Source of the DNA: Pseudomonas monteilii
GTDB taxonomy: Bacteria; Pseudomonadota; Gammaproteobacteria; Pseudomonadales; Pseudomonadaceae
DNA length: 64,000 bases
Direction of reading: 5' to 3'
NCBI GenBank assembly: GCA_001534745.1
Contig: CP013997.1
Location: 2,232,001 to 2,296,000 of the forward strand
Positions within the stretch are counted from its first letter, which is position 1, and every line of letters begins with the position of its first letter. This document shows positions 33,706-42,759 of this stretch, piece by piece. Below the pieces are notes generated by a model. It did not search any database. It was not told the origin of the DNA and saw only the letters and a program-made list of their open reading frames with translations. The position numbers were made by a program, and so were the translations under genes.

Positions 33706-34995
33706 ATGAACGAACAATCGGCCCAGCAACGTATCGTCGTGACGGGCAGCGGCATGGTCACGCCGTTGGGGTGTGGCGTGGAGATCGTCTGGCAGCGCCT
33801 GCTGGCAGGCGTCTCGGGCATCGGCACCTTGCCTGACGCCGTCAGCGCTGGTGTAGGCGTGAACGTCGGCGGGCAGGTGCCCACACGTGAAGAGGATCCT
33901 GTTGCCGGTTACGATCCGCTGGCGTCGATACCGGCCAAGGCGCGCAAGAAGATGGACCGTTTCATCGAGTTCGCCCTGGTCGCGGCCCATGAAGCGCTGG
34001 CGCAGGCCGGGTGGCATCCGCAGGATGAGGTGAGCCGACAGCGTACGGCCACCGTGATCGCTTCGGGGATCGGCGGCTTCGGCGCGATCGCCGAGGCTGT
34101 ACGGACCACGGATGCACGAGGCCCACGTCGGCTCTCGCCGTTCGCCGCGCCTTCATTTCTGGCCAACATGGCGGCAGGTCACGTATCGATCACCCATGGT
34201 TTCAAAGGGCCGCTGGGCGCCCCCGTCACAGCCTGCGCTGCCAGTGTCCAGGCCATTGGCGATGCAGCGCGGTTGATCCGAAGCGGTGAAGCGGACATTG
34301 CGCTGTGTGGCGGGGCCGAGGCTGCCCTGGACCGCGTCACGCTGGGGTGTTTCGCGGCGGCCAGAGCCCTGTCGAGCGGGTTCAACGATCAGCCCTGGAA
34401 GGCGTCCCGCCCGTTCGACCGAGACCGTGAGGGTTTCGTCATGGCCGAAGGGGCCGGCCTGCTGGTGATCGAGTCGCTCGACCACGCCTTGGCCCGGGGG
34501 GCGACGCCATTGGCCGAGCTGGTCGGCTACGGCACCAGTGCCGACGCCTACCACCTGACGGCAGGCCCTGCCGATGGCAGCGGCGCGCAACGTGCCATGG
34601 AGCAGGCCTTGCGTCAGGCGCGGATCAGTCCTGAAGAGGTACAGCACATCAACGCCCATGCGACCTCCACGCCGGTGGGCGATGGCGGGGAGTTGGCAGC
34701 GCTACGTGCCCTGTTCGGCACTCGTCCGGGCCTGGCGATCAGCGCGACCAAGTCCGCGACCGGCCACCTCCTGGGCGCGGCGGGCGCCGTGGAAGCCATC
34801 TTCACGGTGCTGGCGCTGCGCGACCAGATAGCCCCACCGACCCTTAACCTCGATGCGCCGGACGAAGCGGCAGCAGGGCTGGACCTGGTCGCGTTGACGG
34901 CCCGGCAGACGCCAATGACCCATGCCCTGTCCAATGGATTCGGTTTCGGCGGGGTCAATGCGAGCGTGTTGTTCAAGCAATGGGTCGGTCATTGA
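33706..34995 (+). CDS. fabF: 3-oxoacyl-ACP synthase II (FabF-like)
   Basis: A 429-residue condensing enzyme. The catalytic triad is present: C177 in TACAASVQAIG, the first histidine in NAHATSTPVGD, and the second in KSATGHLLGAAGAVEA. FGFGGVNAS near the end closes the active site. It would extend acyl-ACP with malonyl-ACP. The ATG at 33706 has GTGGAG seven bases upstream; an ATG at 33700 is too close to that site. It follows the RND gene by 40 bp on the same strand, so it is probably part of the efflux operon. The housekeeping fabF is expected beside acpP elsewhere; this copy is accessory and may adjust membrane lipids under the same stress. Confidence 0.88.
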   Translation: MNEQSAQQRIVVTGSGMVTPLGCGVEIVWQRLLAGVSGIGTLPDAVSAGVGVNVGGQVPTREEDPVAGYDPLASIPAKARKKMDRFIEFALVAAHEALAQAGWHPQDEVSRQRTATVIASGIGGFGAIAEAVRTTDARGPRRLSPFAAPSFLANMAAGHVSITHGFKGPLGAPVTACAASVQAIGDAARLIRSGEADIALCGGAEAALDRVTLGCFAAARALSSGFNDQPWKASRPFDRDREGFVMAEGAGLLVIESLDHALARGATPLAELVGYGTSADAYHLTAGPADGSGAQRAMEQALRQARISPEEVQHINAHATSTPVGDGGELAALRALFGTRPGLAISATKSATGHLLGAAGAVEAIFTVLALRDQIAPPTLNLDAPDEAAAGLDLVALTARQTPMTHALSNGFGFGGVNASVLFKQWVGH

Positions 34996-35145
34996 CGGTG
35001 CAGTGAGCTGAGGAACGTCCACAGCAGGGGAAGGGTGCCTTGTGCCGACGCTCGACACGGCGGCAGATGGTGTAACGTGTGTGTTTTCGCGCACCGCCCT
35101 TGCAACCGGCCCGCGCGGTTTCATGACTCGACACAAGGCACTCCC

Positions 35146-36018
35146 ATGAGCGGTCTCAGCCCATCCTACGTTCTTTCGATCCAATCGCACGTCGCCTTCG
35201 GCCATGTCGGCAACGATGCCGCCGTGTTCCCGCTGCAACGCCTGGGCTTCGAAGTCCTGCCGATCCACACCGTGCAGTTCTCCAACCACACCGGGTACGG
35301 CCAGTACCGGGGCCAGGTGTTCGGCGCCGAGCACGTGCGCGAGGTGCTGCAGGGGCTGCGTGAACGTGGGGTACTGGCCCAGGTGGCAGGGGTGCTGTCG
35401 GGGTATGTCGGCGATGCGGCCATTGGCGAGGTGATCCTGGAGACCGTGGAGGAGATTCGTCGTGACAACCCCGAGGTGCGCTACCTGTGCGACCCGGTCA
35501 TCGGCGACGTGGGGCGGGGGATCTTCGTCCAGGCGGCGATCCCCGATTTCTTCCGCAACCTGGCCTTGCCCTGCGCGAACATCATCACCCCCAACCAGTT
35601 CGAGTTCGAGCTGCTGACCGGCAGCAAGCTCGGCAGCGTTGCCGAAGCGGTGCGCGTGGCGCAGCAGCTGCGTGGGCGTGGGCCGGACATCGTGGTGATC
35701 ACCAGCCTGGCCACCGACGACATTCCGCTGGATCGCCTGGGGACGCTGGCCATCAATGGCGAGGGTGCATGGCTGGTGAATACCCCACGTCTGGCGCTGC
35801 ACCCGTTGCCCAATGGCATGGGTGATGTGTTCTCGGCCACCGTGCTGGCGCACTTGCTGAACCAGGTGCCGTTGGCCGAGGCACTGGAACGCACGACCTC
35901 GACGCTGTATGGCCTGGTGCAGGCGACGGTCGTGGGGTCGCGGGACTTGCCCCTGGTCGCCGCTCAGGAGCAGATCGTCGCGCCGGGGTTCGTCTGTGAG
36001 GCGGTGAGGGTAGGGTAA
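35146..36018 (+). CDS. pdxY: Pyridoxal kinase
   Basis: A 290-residue ribokinase-fold enzyme phosphorylating pyridoxal in the vitamin B6 salvage pathway. VLSIQSHVAFGHVGNDAAVFPLQ at the N-terminus binds substrate, and HTVQFSNHTGYGQYRGQV forms the lid. The catalytic aspartate lies in the GMGDVFSAT anion-hole motif near residue 225. ITPNQFEFELLTG and VITSLA complete the pattern. PdxY is preferred over PdxK by the length and the FSNHTGY motif. The ATG at 35146 is the family start; the longer upstream frame is not used. It stands alone, followed by REP elements. Confidence 0.92.
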   Translation: MSGLSPSYVLSIQSHVAFGHVGNDAAVFPLQRLGFEVLPIHTVQFSNHTGYGQYRGQVFGAEHVREVLQGLRERGVLAQVAGVLSGYVGDAAIGEVILETVEEIRRDNPEVRYLCDPVIGDVGRGIFVQAAIPDFFRNLALPCANIITPNQFEFELLTGSKLGSVAEAVRVAQQLRGRGPDIVVITSLATDDIPLDRLGTLAINGEGAWLVNTPRLALHPLPNGMGDVFSATVLAHLLNQVPLAEALERTTSTLYGLVQATVVGSRDLPLVAAQEQIVAPGFVCEAVRVG

Positions 36019-36311
36019 GGGTAGGGCTGCAGGATCAGCAGGGTCTGCACCGGCCCTATCGCGGCACAGGGGCCGCTCCCACAGGTGACCGAGATAGCCT
36101 GCAATCCCGTGCGGTGGGGCTACGGGTGTAGGAGCGGCCCCAGTGCCGCGATGGCGGCGGCCCAAGCACCGGCGAGCTCACTCTTGGCACCAGATTCGGT
36201 CAGCTTTCGTAGCCTTGCCCCACACTTTTCACATCCAGAAACATTCTCTTCCAGCGGTCTTTTCCTCAGCCACTAGATTGAATATTTCCACTGGATGACA
36301 GGAAACCTCCC
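36019..36311. repeat. REP pair between pdxY and the aldo/keto reductase gene
   Basis: Two putida-type REPs in opposite sense lie at about 36052-36084 (CCCTATCGCGGCACAGGGGC, then CGCTCCCACAGG) and 36116-36155 (TACGGGTGTAGGAGCGGCCC, then AGTGCCGCGATGG). The second is nearly identical to the right arm of the inverted repeat after crtE. The last 90 bp is AT-richer and should contain the promoter of the aldo/keto reductase gene, with ACAGGAAACC as ribosome site. No gene is seen. Confidence 0.8.
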
Positions 36312-37220
36312 ATGTACGGACGTCGCGAAGTCCTACGCACCGGCGCTGCATTGGCGCTGCTCGCGGCGAGCCCCTGGCTGCGCGCCTCGCCCTCCACGGC
36401 GCTGCTCACCCGCACCGTCCCCGGCACGGGCGAAGCCTTGCCGGTCATCGGCGCCGGCACCTCCGGCAGCTTCGAGGTCGAAGCCGGGTCGACGGCCTAT
36501 GAACGCCTCGCCGAGGCCCTCAAGATCTTCTTCGAAGGCGGCGGCTCGATCATCGACACCTCGCCCAACTACAACGGTGCCGACGCCATCCTCGGGCAGT
36601 TGCTGGAGGCAGGGGGCTGGCGTTCGAAATGCTTCCTGGCGACCAAGATCGCCGCCGACAGCCGCGAGGCCGCCGAACGCCAATGGGCCCGGAGCCTGCG
36701 TGACCTGCGCACCGACCGCGTTGACCTGCTGCAGGTGCACAACCTGCGCGACTGGCGCACACAGTTGGCTTACGCCCGTGAACTCAAGGCCCAGGGCAAG
36801 ACGCGCCATGTCGGCATCACCCATTATTTGGCCAGCGGCCATGCCGAGATGATCGACATTCTGCACAAGGAACCGCTGGATTTCATCCAGATCAACTACG
36901 CCGTCAACGCGCCTCAAGCCGCCAAGGAGCTGCTGCCCCTGGCCCAGAAAAAGGGCGTGGCCGTGTTGATCAACCGTGCCTTCGACGACGGCCGCCTGTT
37001 CACCCAGGTCAAGGACCGTCCCTTGCCGCCTTGGGCCGCCGAGGTGGGGGTGACGAGCTGGGCGCAGCTGTTTCTCAAGTTCGCCCTCAGCCACCCGGCG
37101 GTGACGGCCGTGATCCCGGCCACTGGCCGCCCGGACCGTCAGCGCGATCAGCTCGAGGCCGGCCATGGTCGGCTCCTGAGCGCCGAGCAGCAAAAAACAC
37201 TCATCGCCCAGTTCACCTGA
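36312..37220 (+). CDS. Exported aldo/keto reductase (Tat-type signal)
   Basis: A 302-residue protein. The N-terminus GRREVLRTGAALALLAASPWLRA looks like a twin-arginine export signal with cleavage near residue 25, which is unusual for this normally cytoplasmic family. The reductase part has the catalytic tyrosine region IIDTSPNYNGADAILG and a conserved DLLQVHN, then TRHVGITHY and FIQINYA. The expected lysine is in CFLATKIA. It would be a (beta/alpha)8 oxidoreductase, probably NADPH dependent, and folded before export if Tat is used. The stop is one base before the start of the next gene, so the two form an operon. Confidence 0.85.
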   Translation: MYGRREVLRTGAALALLAASPWLRASPSTALLTRTVPGTGEALPVIGAGTSGSFEVEAGSTAYERLAEALKIFFEGGGSIIDTSPNYNGADAILGQLLEAGGWRSKCFLATKIAADSREAAERQWARSLRDLRTDRVDLLQVHNLRDWRTQLAYARELKAQGKTRHVGITHYLASGHAEMIDILHKEPLDFIQINYAVNAPQAAKELLPLAQKKGVAVLINRAFDDGRLFTQVKDRPLPPWAAEVGVTSWAQLFLKFALSHPAVTAVIPATGRPDRQRDQLEAGHGRLLSAEQQKTLIAQFT

Positions 37221-37221
37221 C

Positions 37222-38493
37222 GTGGCCCGCCCATGGGGACACCGCCTGGCCAGGGGCCTTGACCTGCGCGAGGGTGAAGGGCCTGCCGTGGCGGCCGGGC
37301 TGGCCTTGTTCTACCTGCTGTTCACCGGCTATTTCATGCTGCGTCCGGTGCGCGAAACCATGGGCGTGGCTGGCGGCGTGGACAACCTGCATTGGCTGTT
37401 CACCGGCACCTTCGTGGTGACCCTCGCCAGCCTGCCGCTGTTCGGCTGGCTGGCCTCGCGGGTGCCGCGCCAGCGCATCCTGCCCTGGGTCTACGGCTTC
37501 TTCGCCAGCAACCTGCTGCTGTTCGCCGGGGTACTGGCACGCGACCCCGAGGACGTCTGGGGCGCGCGGGCCTTCTACATCTGGCTGTCGGTGTTCAACC
37601 TGCTGAGCATTTCGCTGGCCTGGAGCGTGCTGGCCGACCTGTTCTCCAACGAGCAGGGCAAGCGCCTGTTCGGGCTGCTGGCGGCCGGGGCCAGCCTGGG
37701 TGGGCTCAGCGGGCCTTTGCTGGGCGCTGCCCTGGTGGTGCCGATCGGGCACGCCGGGCTGCTAGTGCTGGCAGCCCTGATGCTGTCGGGCAGCGTGATG
37801 GCAGCGCTCTACCTGCGCCATTGGCGTGCGCGACAGCCACTGCCCGAAGATGCTCGGCACCCCCCGTCCCGCCCCCTGGGTGGCAACCCCCTGGCCGGAG
37901 CCCTGGCGGTGCTGCGCTCACGCTACCTGCTGGGTCTGTCGCTGTTCGTGGTGCTGCTCGCCAGTGTCAGCACGTTTCTGTACGTCGAGCAGGCGCGCAT
38001 CGTCAGCGAAACCTTCACCGACCGGTCCCAACAGACCCAGGTGTTCGGCCTCATCGATGCGGGGGTGCAGGCTTTAGCGATTCTGACGCAGGTGTGCTTC
38101 ACCGGGCGGCTGGCCAAGCGCCTGGGGGTCGGGGCCTTGCTGATCGGGGTACCGCTGGCCATGGCGGTGGGCTTCGTCTGGCTGGCCCTGGCGCCGGTGT
38201 TCGCCGTGTTCGTGGTGGTGATGGTGGCGCGCCGCGCCGGTGAATACGCGCTGGTACGGCCCGGCCGGGAAATGCTGTTCACCGTGCTGCCGGCCGAGGA
38301 AAAGTACAAGGCCAAGAGCTTCATCGACACCGTGGTCTATCGGGGCGGCGATGCGGTGAGCGGATGGCTCAAACGAGGGCTCGATCTGCTGGGCGAACAC
38401 CCGCAGTTGGCCTTGTGGATCGGTGCGGGACTGGCCGCGATATGGGCAGTGACCGGGTATCGATTGGGCCAGGCCAGGACGAAAATGGAGTAA
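37222..38493 (+). CDS. MFS/ATP:ADP antiporter-like transporter
   Basis: A 423-residue inner-membrane protein with about 12 hydrophobic spans. LFYLLFTGYFMLRPVRETMGVAGG near residue 32 and the Asn/Leu-rich span at FNLLSISLAWSVLADLF are typical of the nucleotide-transporter-like (ATP:ADP antiporter) branch of the MFS found in free-living proteobacteria. FLYVEQARIVSETF and RPGREMLFTVLPAEEKYKAKSFIDT are other marks of the branch. The substrate in free-living bacteria is unknown. The start is a GTG at 37222 with no good ribosome site, suggesting reinitiation after the reductase gene. Confidence 0.8.
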   Translation: MARPWGHRLARGLDLREGEGPAVAAGLALFYLLFTGYFMLRPVRETMGVAGGVDNLHWLFTGTFVVTLASLPLFGWLASRVPRQRILPWVYGFFASNLLLFAGVLARDPEDVWGARAFYIWLSVFNLLSISLAWSVLADLFSNEQGKRLFGLLAAGASLGGLSGPLLGAALVVPIGHAGLLVLAALMLSGSVMAALYLRHWRARQPLPEDARHPPSRPLGGNPLAGALAVLRSRYLLGLSLFVVLLASVSTFLYVEQARIVSETFTDRSQQTQVFGLIDAGVQALAILTQVCFTGRLAKRLGVGALLIGVPLAMAVGFVWLALAPVFAVFVVVMVARRAGEYALVRPGREMLFTVLPAEEKYKAKSFIDTVVYRGGDAVSGWLKRGLDLLGEHPQLALWIGAGLAAIWAVTGYRLGQARTKME

Positions 38494-38719
38494 TGGCACC
38501 GATTGAAAAGATCAATGCGTGTCGAGCTATTGGATCCAAGTTGTTGAAATTACTTTAAGAAATATTAGTTAACATTTTTATCTATAGCGATTTTGAATTT
38601 GGATCCGAATTTTAATTAAATTTTTATATAAACCCGACCAGTGGTAGTGATGGCACATTGATTTCACTTGTGCCGGCATGATGTATTGCGCGTCATCCAA
38701 CCACCACCGTCGTGATTTC
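38494..38719. other. AT-rich intergenic island
   Basis: This 226 bp spacer is strikingly AT-rich for this genome, especially 38535-38635 (runs such as TTAATTAAATTTTTATATAA). It ends the reductase/transporter operon and precedes the lipoprotein gene. It could hold a promoter needing bending proteins such as IHF, H-NS-like MvaT binding, or a foreign insertion edge. No gene or strong hairpin was seen. Confidence 0.6.
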
Positions 38720-39394
38720 ATGCGCTCACTCAAGTCGCTCCTGGCAGCCACCATGCTGCTCAGCGGGTGCAACGGAATGCCCCTCGCTTCACATCAGGAC
38801 CCCTCCCTTCAAGACCAAGCCTTCGTCGTCCACTCCGGCGGCCCCGTCCCTTTGCTGATGATGGGCAGTGCCGTGCAGTGGAACGAGGACTATGCCGTCA
38901 CCGTCAAGCACCTGCCGTTCGTGGGCGGGTCGGAGTACCAGGGGCGGGGGGATGTGCAGTTCTTCCGTCACAAGGCCAAGAAAGCCTTGCCGCTGTGGCG
39001 CAGCTACCAGCCGGGTGAGTCGCTCACCGCCGTGGGCTTCAACGCGTTCTACCTGCCGATGCAGGGCCAGGGTCAGGCGCTGCCGGCGCTGGTGCGCCTG
39101 GATGCCAAGGACGGTGGCGTGATGTACGCCACCCATGATGGCCCGACCGTGGTCGGCATGTCCGGTGGCCCGGTGTTCGCCGCCGACGGTTCGGTGGTCG
39201 GCATCAACGTCGCCAACCTCGACAAGGGCGCCCTGAGCAAGATCAAGCGCCCGGACCTGGCCGGACGTGACCGGGTCAGCATCTTCCTGCCCTATGCGCA
39301 GATCCAGCGCGAGTGGCAGCGCTTCGCCACGCTGCAGGCCGGGACCAAGGGCGTGCCCGCGCCGGTCGGGCAGCCGATGGTCGCGGCGCACTGA
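38720..39394 (+). CDS. Trypsin-like serine protease lipoprotein
   Basis: A 224-residue protein. Residues 1-17 form a lipoprotein signal (LLAATMLLSGC, lipidated at C17). The body has the three parts of a chymotrypsin-like protease: a histidine in AVTVKHLPFV, an aspartate in GRGDVQFFR, and the serine in VVGMSGGPVFAADGSVVGIN near residue 150. It would act in the periplasm or at the outer membrane. The ATG at 38720 is preferred over the ATG at 38678, which would put extra charged residues before the signal. It is convergent with the secretion operon, six bp away. A link to adhesin processing is possible but unproven. Confidence 0.78.
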   Translation: MRSLKSLLAATMLLSGCNGMPLASHQDPSLQDQAFVVHSGGPVPLLMMGSAVQWNEDYAVTVKHLPFVGGSEYQGRGDVQFFRHKAKKALPLWRSYQPGESLTAVGFNAFYLPMQGQGQALPALVRLDAKDGGVMYATHDGPTVVGMSGGPVFAADGSVVGINVANLDKGALSKIKRPDLAGRDRVSIFLPYAQIQREWQRFATLQAGTKGVPAPVGQPMVAAH

Positions 39395-39400
39395 GGCCGA

Positions 39401-40603
39401 TCAGCGTTCGCGCAAGGCTTCGCGCGCCCGGTTGAGCGGCTTGATCAGGTAGTCCAGCACGGTCTTCTCGCCGGTACGGATGTCCACCGTGGCCACCATG
39501 CCCGGTACGATCGAGAACGCCGTGCCGGCCTTGTTGCGCAGCACGTCGGACTCGGTCTGGATGTACACCCGGTAGTAGTAGACCTCGGGCTTGACCTCGT
39601 CCTGGATCGTGTCGGGGGAGATGGTCACCACCTTGCCGTCCAGGCTGCCGTAGATCGAGTAGTCGTAGGCCGTGATCTTGACCTTGGCGGTCTGGTCCGG
39701 GTGGATGAAGGCGATGTCGCGCGGGTTGATGCGCGCCTCGATCAGCAGCTTGTCGTCCTGGGGTACGATCTGCATCAGTTGCCCGTTGGGCGGCACCACG
39801 CCGCCGATGGTGGTCACCTCGATGCCCTTGACGATGCCGCGCACCGGCGAGCGGAAGGTCAGCCGCGACAGCGAGTCGGCCCGGCCACGCACCACCTCGG
39901 CCAGCGAATCGGCTTCGGCGCTGGCCTTGGCCAGGTCCTGGCGTGCCTGGACCATGTACTCCGAGCGCGCCTCGCTGGCCTTGAGCTCGAGTTCCGAGCG
40001 CTGGCGGTTCAGGCGGATCACTTCGACCCGGCTGGACGCCCCGGCCTGGGCCAGTTTCTCGGTGATGGCCAGCTCGCTGCGCACCAGCTTGAGCGACTGC
40101 TCGATCCCGGCGAGGGTCTCCTGCAGGCCACGGCGACGGGTCTTGTACAGCTCGGACTCGTCACGGGTCAGTTCCGGCCAGGCCTCCAGGGACGGAGGGA
40201 AGGTCAGCGGCTTGCCGGTGACCTCGGCCTGCAGCCGGCTGACGCTGGCCAGCGCGGCGCGGTACTTGGCTTCGCTTTCGCCGACGTTGGACTGGGTCTT
40301 GATCGGGTCGAGCTGGGCCAGCACGTCGCCACGCTCGACCTGCGTGCCTTCGCGCACGTTCATCTCGGTGATGATCCCGCCTTCGAGCGACATGATCACC
40401 TGTTCGCGCGAGCTGGGCACCACCTTGCCCGTGCCGCTGGACACCTCGACCACGCTGAACAGCGCGGCCCAGATCAGAAAGGCCGCCAGCATCAGGGCGC
40501 AGATCCAGACCACCCGGGAGGCGCGCGAGACCGCACGGTCGTCGCTGCCGTCCAGGTACGACGCCGGCGCGGCCGGCGGGTGAAGCGCGACGTTCTGGCT
40601 CAT
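39401..40603 (-). CDS. Type I secretion membrane fusion protein (HlyD/LapC family)
   Basis: A 400-residue adaptor of the LapF-type secretion system. One membrane span lies at about residues 31-52 (VVWICALMLAAFLIWAALF). A beta-rich lipoyl domain starts SSGTGKVVPSSREQVIMSLEGG, and a long coiled-coil follows at about 115-250. The C-terminal beta domain has FRSPVRGIVKGIEVTTIGGVV and GMVATVDIRTGEKTVLDYLIKP, both typical of HlyD. The ATG at 40603 overlaps the ABC gene stop as ATGA. It is the last gene of a three-gene unit (TolC, ABC, HlyD) downstream of lapF. In P. putida KT2440 the equivalent genes lie next to lapF. Confidence 0.93.
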   Translation of the reverse strand: MSQNVALHPPAAPASYLDGSDDRAVSRASRVVWICALMLAAFLIWAALFSVVEVSSGTGKVVPSSREQVIMSLEGGIITEMNVREGTQVERGDVLAQLDPIKTQSNVGESEAKYRAALASVSRLQAEVTGKPLTFPPSLEAWPELTRDESELYKTRRRGLQETLAGIEQSLKLVRSELAITEKLAQAGASSRVEVIRLNRQRSELELKASEARSEYMVQARQDLAKASAEADSLAEVVRGRADSLSRLTFRSPVRGIVKGIEVTTIGGVVPPNGQLMQIVPQDDKLLIEARINPRDIAFIHPDQTAKVKITAYDYSIYGSLDGKVVTISPDTIQDEVKPEVYYYRVYIQTESDVLRNKAGTAFSIVPGMVATVDIRTGEKTVLDYLIKPLNRAREALRER

Positions 40604-42759
40604 GCCTGGGCTCCTTCAGGGTTCTTCAGGCGCGCCAGGGCGACATCCCTGGGCGCGTCGATGACGATCCGGCCGTTGTCGACCACGATGATCCGCTCGA
40701 CCTTCTGCAGCACGCTGAGCCGGTGCGTGGCCACCACCAGGGTGCGCCCGTCACACCAGCGCTTGAGCTCGTCGAGCAGGCGGCGTTCGGTGACGTCGTC
40801 GAGCGACGCGGTCGGCTCGTCGAGCAGCAGCACATGAGGCTGGCGCAACAACAGGCGCGACAGCAACAGGCTCTGGCGCTGACCGCCGGACAGACCCATG
40901 CCGCCCTCCAGCACCAGATGGTCCAGGCCCTTGGGCAGGCGGCGGACGAAGTCCAAGGCGCCGGTGATCGACAGCGCCGCGAGCAGTTCCTGGTCGCTGG
41001 CCCGACCGGCGCCCAGCACCAGGTTGTCGCGCAAGGTGCCGTGGAACAGCCGTGCCTGCTGATGCAGCAGCCCGACGTCCCGGCGCAGGTCGGCCGGATC
41101 CAGGTGGGCCAGGGCGATGCCGTCGAGGGTGACCTCGCCGGTGGCGATGTCCATGGCACCGGCCAGGGCCTGCAGCAGCGTCGACTTGCCCGCGCCGTTG
41201 CGCCCGAGCACGGCGATGTGCTCGCCAGGCCGAATGCGCAGGTCGGCGATTTCCAGCACCGCCGGGCCGTCGGCGGCGTAGCGGAACGCCGCCTGCTTGA
41301 GGTGGAAGTCGCCCTGGATGGCTGTGAGGTGCACGCGCTTGCTGCCGTCGGGGTGATCGACCGGCTGCTCCATCAGGTTGTTCAGGCCCTTGAGCGCCAC
41401 CTTGGCCTGCTGCCAGCGGGTCAGCACGTGGTTGAGCTGGGCCATCGGCGCCATCATGCGCGAGGCCAGCATCGAGGCCGCCACTAGGCTGCCGGTGGTG
41501 AGGTCGCCGGCGATCACCATCGGTGCGCCGAACAGGATGACCACGGCGAACACCGCGCTCTGCACCGTCTGGGTCCAGGTCACCAGGCCGTTGGTGAGGC
41601 CGCGCAGCTGCAAGGCCGTGTCGGCGGTGGCGGCGTTGTAGTGGTTCCACTGTTCCTGGAAACGCTGCTCGGCCTGCAGCGCCTTGATGTCGTCCATGCC
41701 TTGCACGCTTTCCACCAGCATGGCATTGCGCAGCGCCGACTCGCGCATGTTGGCGTTGGCCAGGCGCGCCAGCTTGCGCTGGTAGAGCAGCCCTGGCAGC
41801 AGCATCACCACCAGCGCCACCACCGGAATGGCCACCAGCGGCCCGCCGATCAGGTAGAAGATGAACAGGAACAGGAAGAAGAACGGCAGGTCGGCCAGGG
41901 CCGTGGCGGTGCTCGAGGTGATCAGGTCGCGGACCTGCTCGAGTTCGCGCAGCTGCGAGATGAAGGTGCCGGTGGACTTGGGCCTGACCGAGTTGCGCAG
42001 GCGCAAGGCATGGCCGTAGACCAGGTCGGAGATGCGCAGGTCGGCGCGCTTGCCCAGCAGGTCGGTGATGCGCAGCCGCATGATGCGCAAGGTGAAGTCG
42101 AACAGCACCGCCAGCAGCACGCCGCCGAACAGCACGTACAGCGTCGGCAGCGACTCGGCCGGCACCACGCGGTCGTAGACCTGCATCGAGAACAGCACCC
42201 CGGCCATGCCCAGCAGGTTGGCCACCAGCGAGGCCAGCATCACGTGGCTGTAAGGGCGCAGGTCACGCAGCACGATGCGGCGGAACCAGTGCTCGTCGAA
42301 CGGCTGCACATAGTCGTCGGTGCGCACGTCCGACAACGGCCGTGCCGGGCGCAGGATCACCGTGCGCCGCACCCGCTGCTCCAGGTCGGCCAGGGGCATG
42401 CGCTGTTGCAGGCCCTGGTCGCCACTCAGGGCGATACCCAGTTCGTCACCGCTGATGCTCTGCACCACGCCGACCTGGCCGTCATCCAGTTCGACCACCA
42501 GCGGGGTGCGCCACTTGCCCAGCGGCTGACGCTGGCGTCCGCTGAACTTGACCGTCAGCCCGGCCTGGCGCGCCATCTGCCGCACCACGTCCTCCAGGGC
42601 GCGGTCGGTGCGCTGCCCGGCGATGCGCACGCTTTCTTCGGAGACGTCCAGGCGGTAATGCTGCGCCACCAGCAGGATGGCCTGCATCCACGGGTGCACG
42701 TCCGGCGGCTCGGTGGCCTGGCTGGCCGGTGGCGGAGCGATGATCACAGCGTCGTTCAT
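40600..42759 (-). CDS. Type I secretion ABC transporter (HlyB/LapB family)
   Basis: A 719-residue inner-membrane exporter. Residues about 20-140 form a C39 peptidase-like domain that lacks the catalytic cysteine, as in transporters of large RTX adhesins, where it binds the substrate. About six spans follow at 165-450. The ATPase domain has Walker A GRNGAGKST (near 520), the signature LSGGQRQ (near 627), Walker B VLLLDEPT (near 648) and the switch ATHRLS. The ATG at 42759 overlaps the TolC gene stop as ATGA. It should export LapF in one step through HlyD and TolC. Confidence 0.94.
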   Translation of the reverse strand: MNDAVIIAPPPASQATEPPDVHPWMQAILLVAQHYRLDVSEESVRIAGQRTDRALEDVVRQMARQAGLTVKFSGRQRQPLGKWRTPLVVELDDGQVGVVQSISGDELGIALSGDQGLQQRMPLADLEQRVRRTVILRPARPLSDVRTDDYVQPFDEHWFRRIVLRDLRPYSHVMLASLVANLLGMAGVLFSMQVYDRVVPAESLPTLYVLFGGVLLAVLFDFTLRIMRLRITDLLGKRADLRISDLVYGHALRLRNSVRPKSTGTFISQLRELEQVRDLITSSTATALADLPFFFLFLFIFYLIGGPLVAIPVVALVVMLLPGLLYQRKLARLANANMRESALRNAMLVESVQGMDDIKALQAEQRFQEQWNHYNAATADTALQLRGLTNGLVTWTQTVQSAVFAVVILFGAPMVIAGDLTTGSLVAASMLASRMMAPMAQLNHVLTRWQQAKVALKGLNNLMEQPVDHPDGSKRVHLTAIQGDFHLKQAAFRYAADGPAVLEIADLRIRPGEHIAVLGRNGAGKSTLLQALAGAMDIATGEVTLDGIALAHLDPADLRRDVGLLHQQARLFHGTLRDNLVLGAGRASDQELLAALSITGALDFVRRLPKGLDHLVLEGGMGLSGGQRQSLLLSRLLLRQPHVLLLDEPTASLDDVTERRLLDELKRWCDGRTLVVATHRLSVLQKVERIIVVDNGRIVIDAPRDVALARLKNPEGAQA

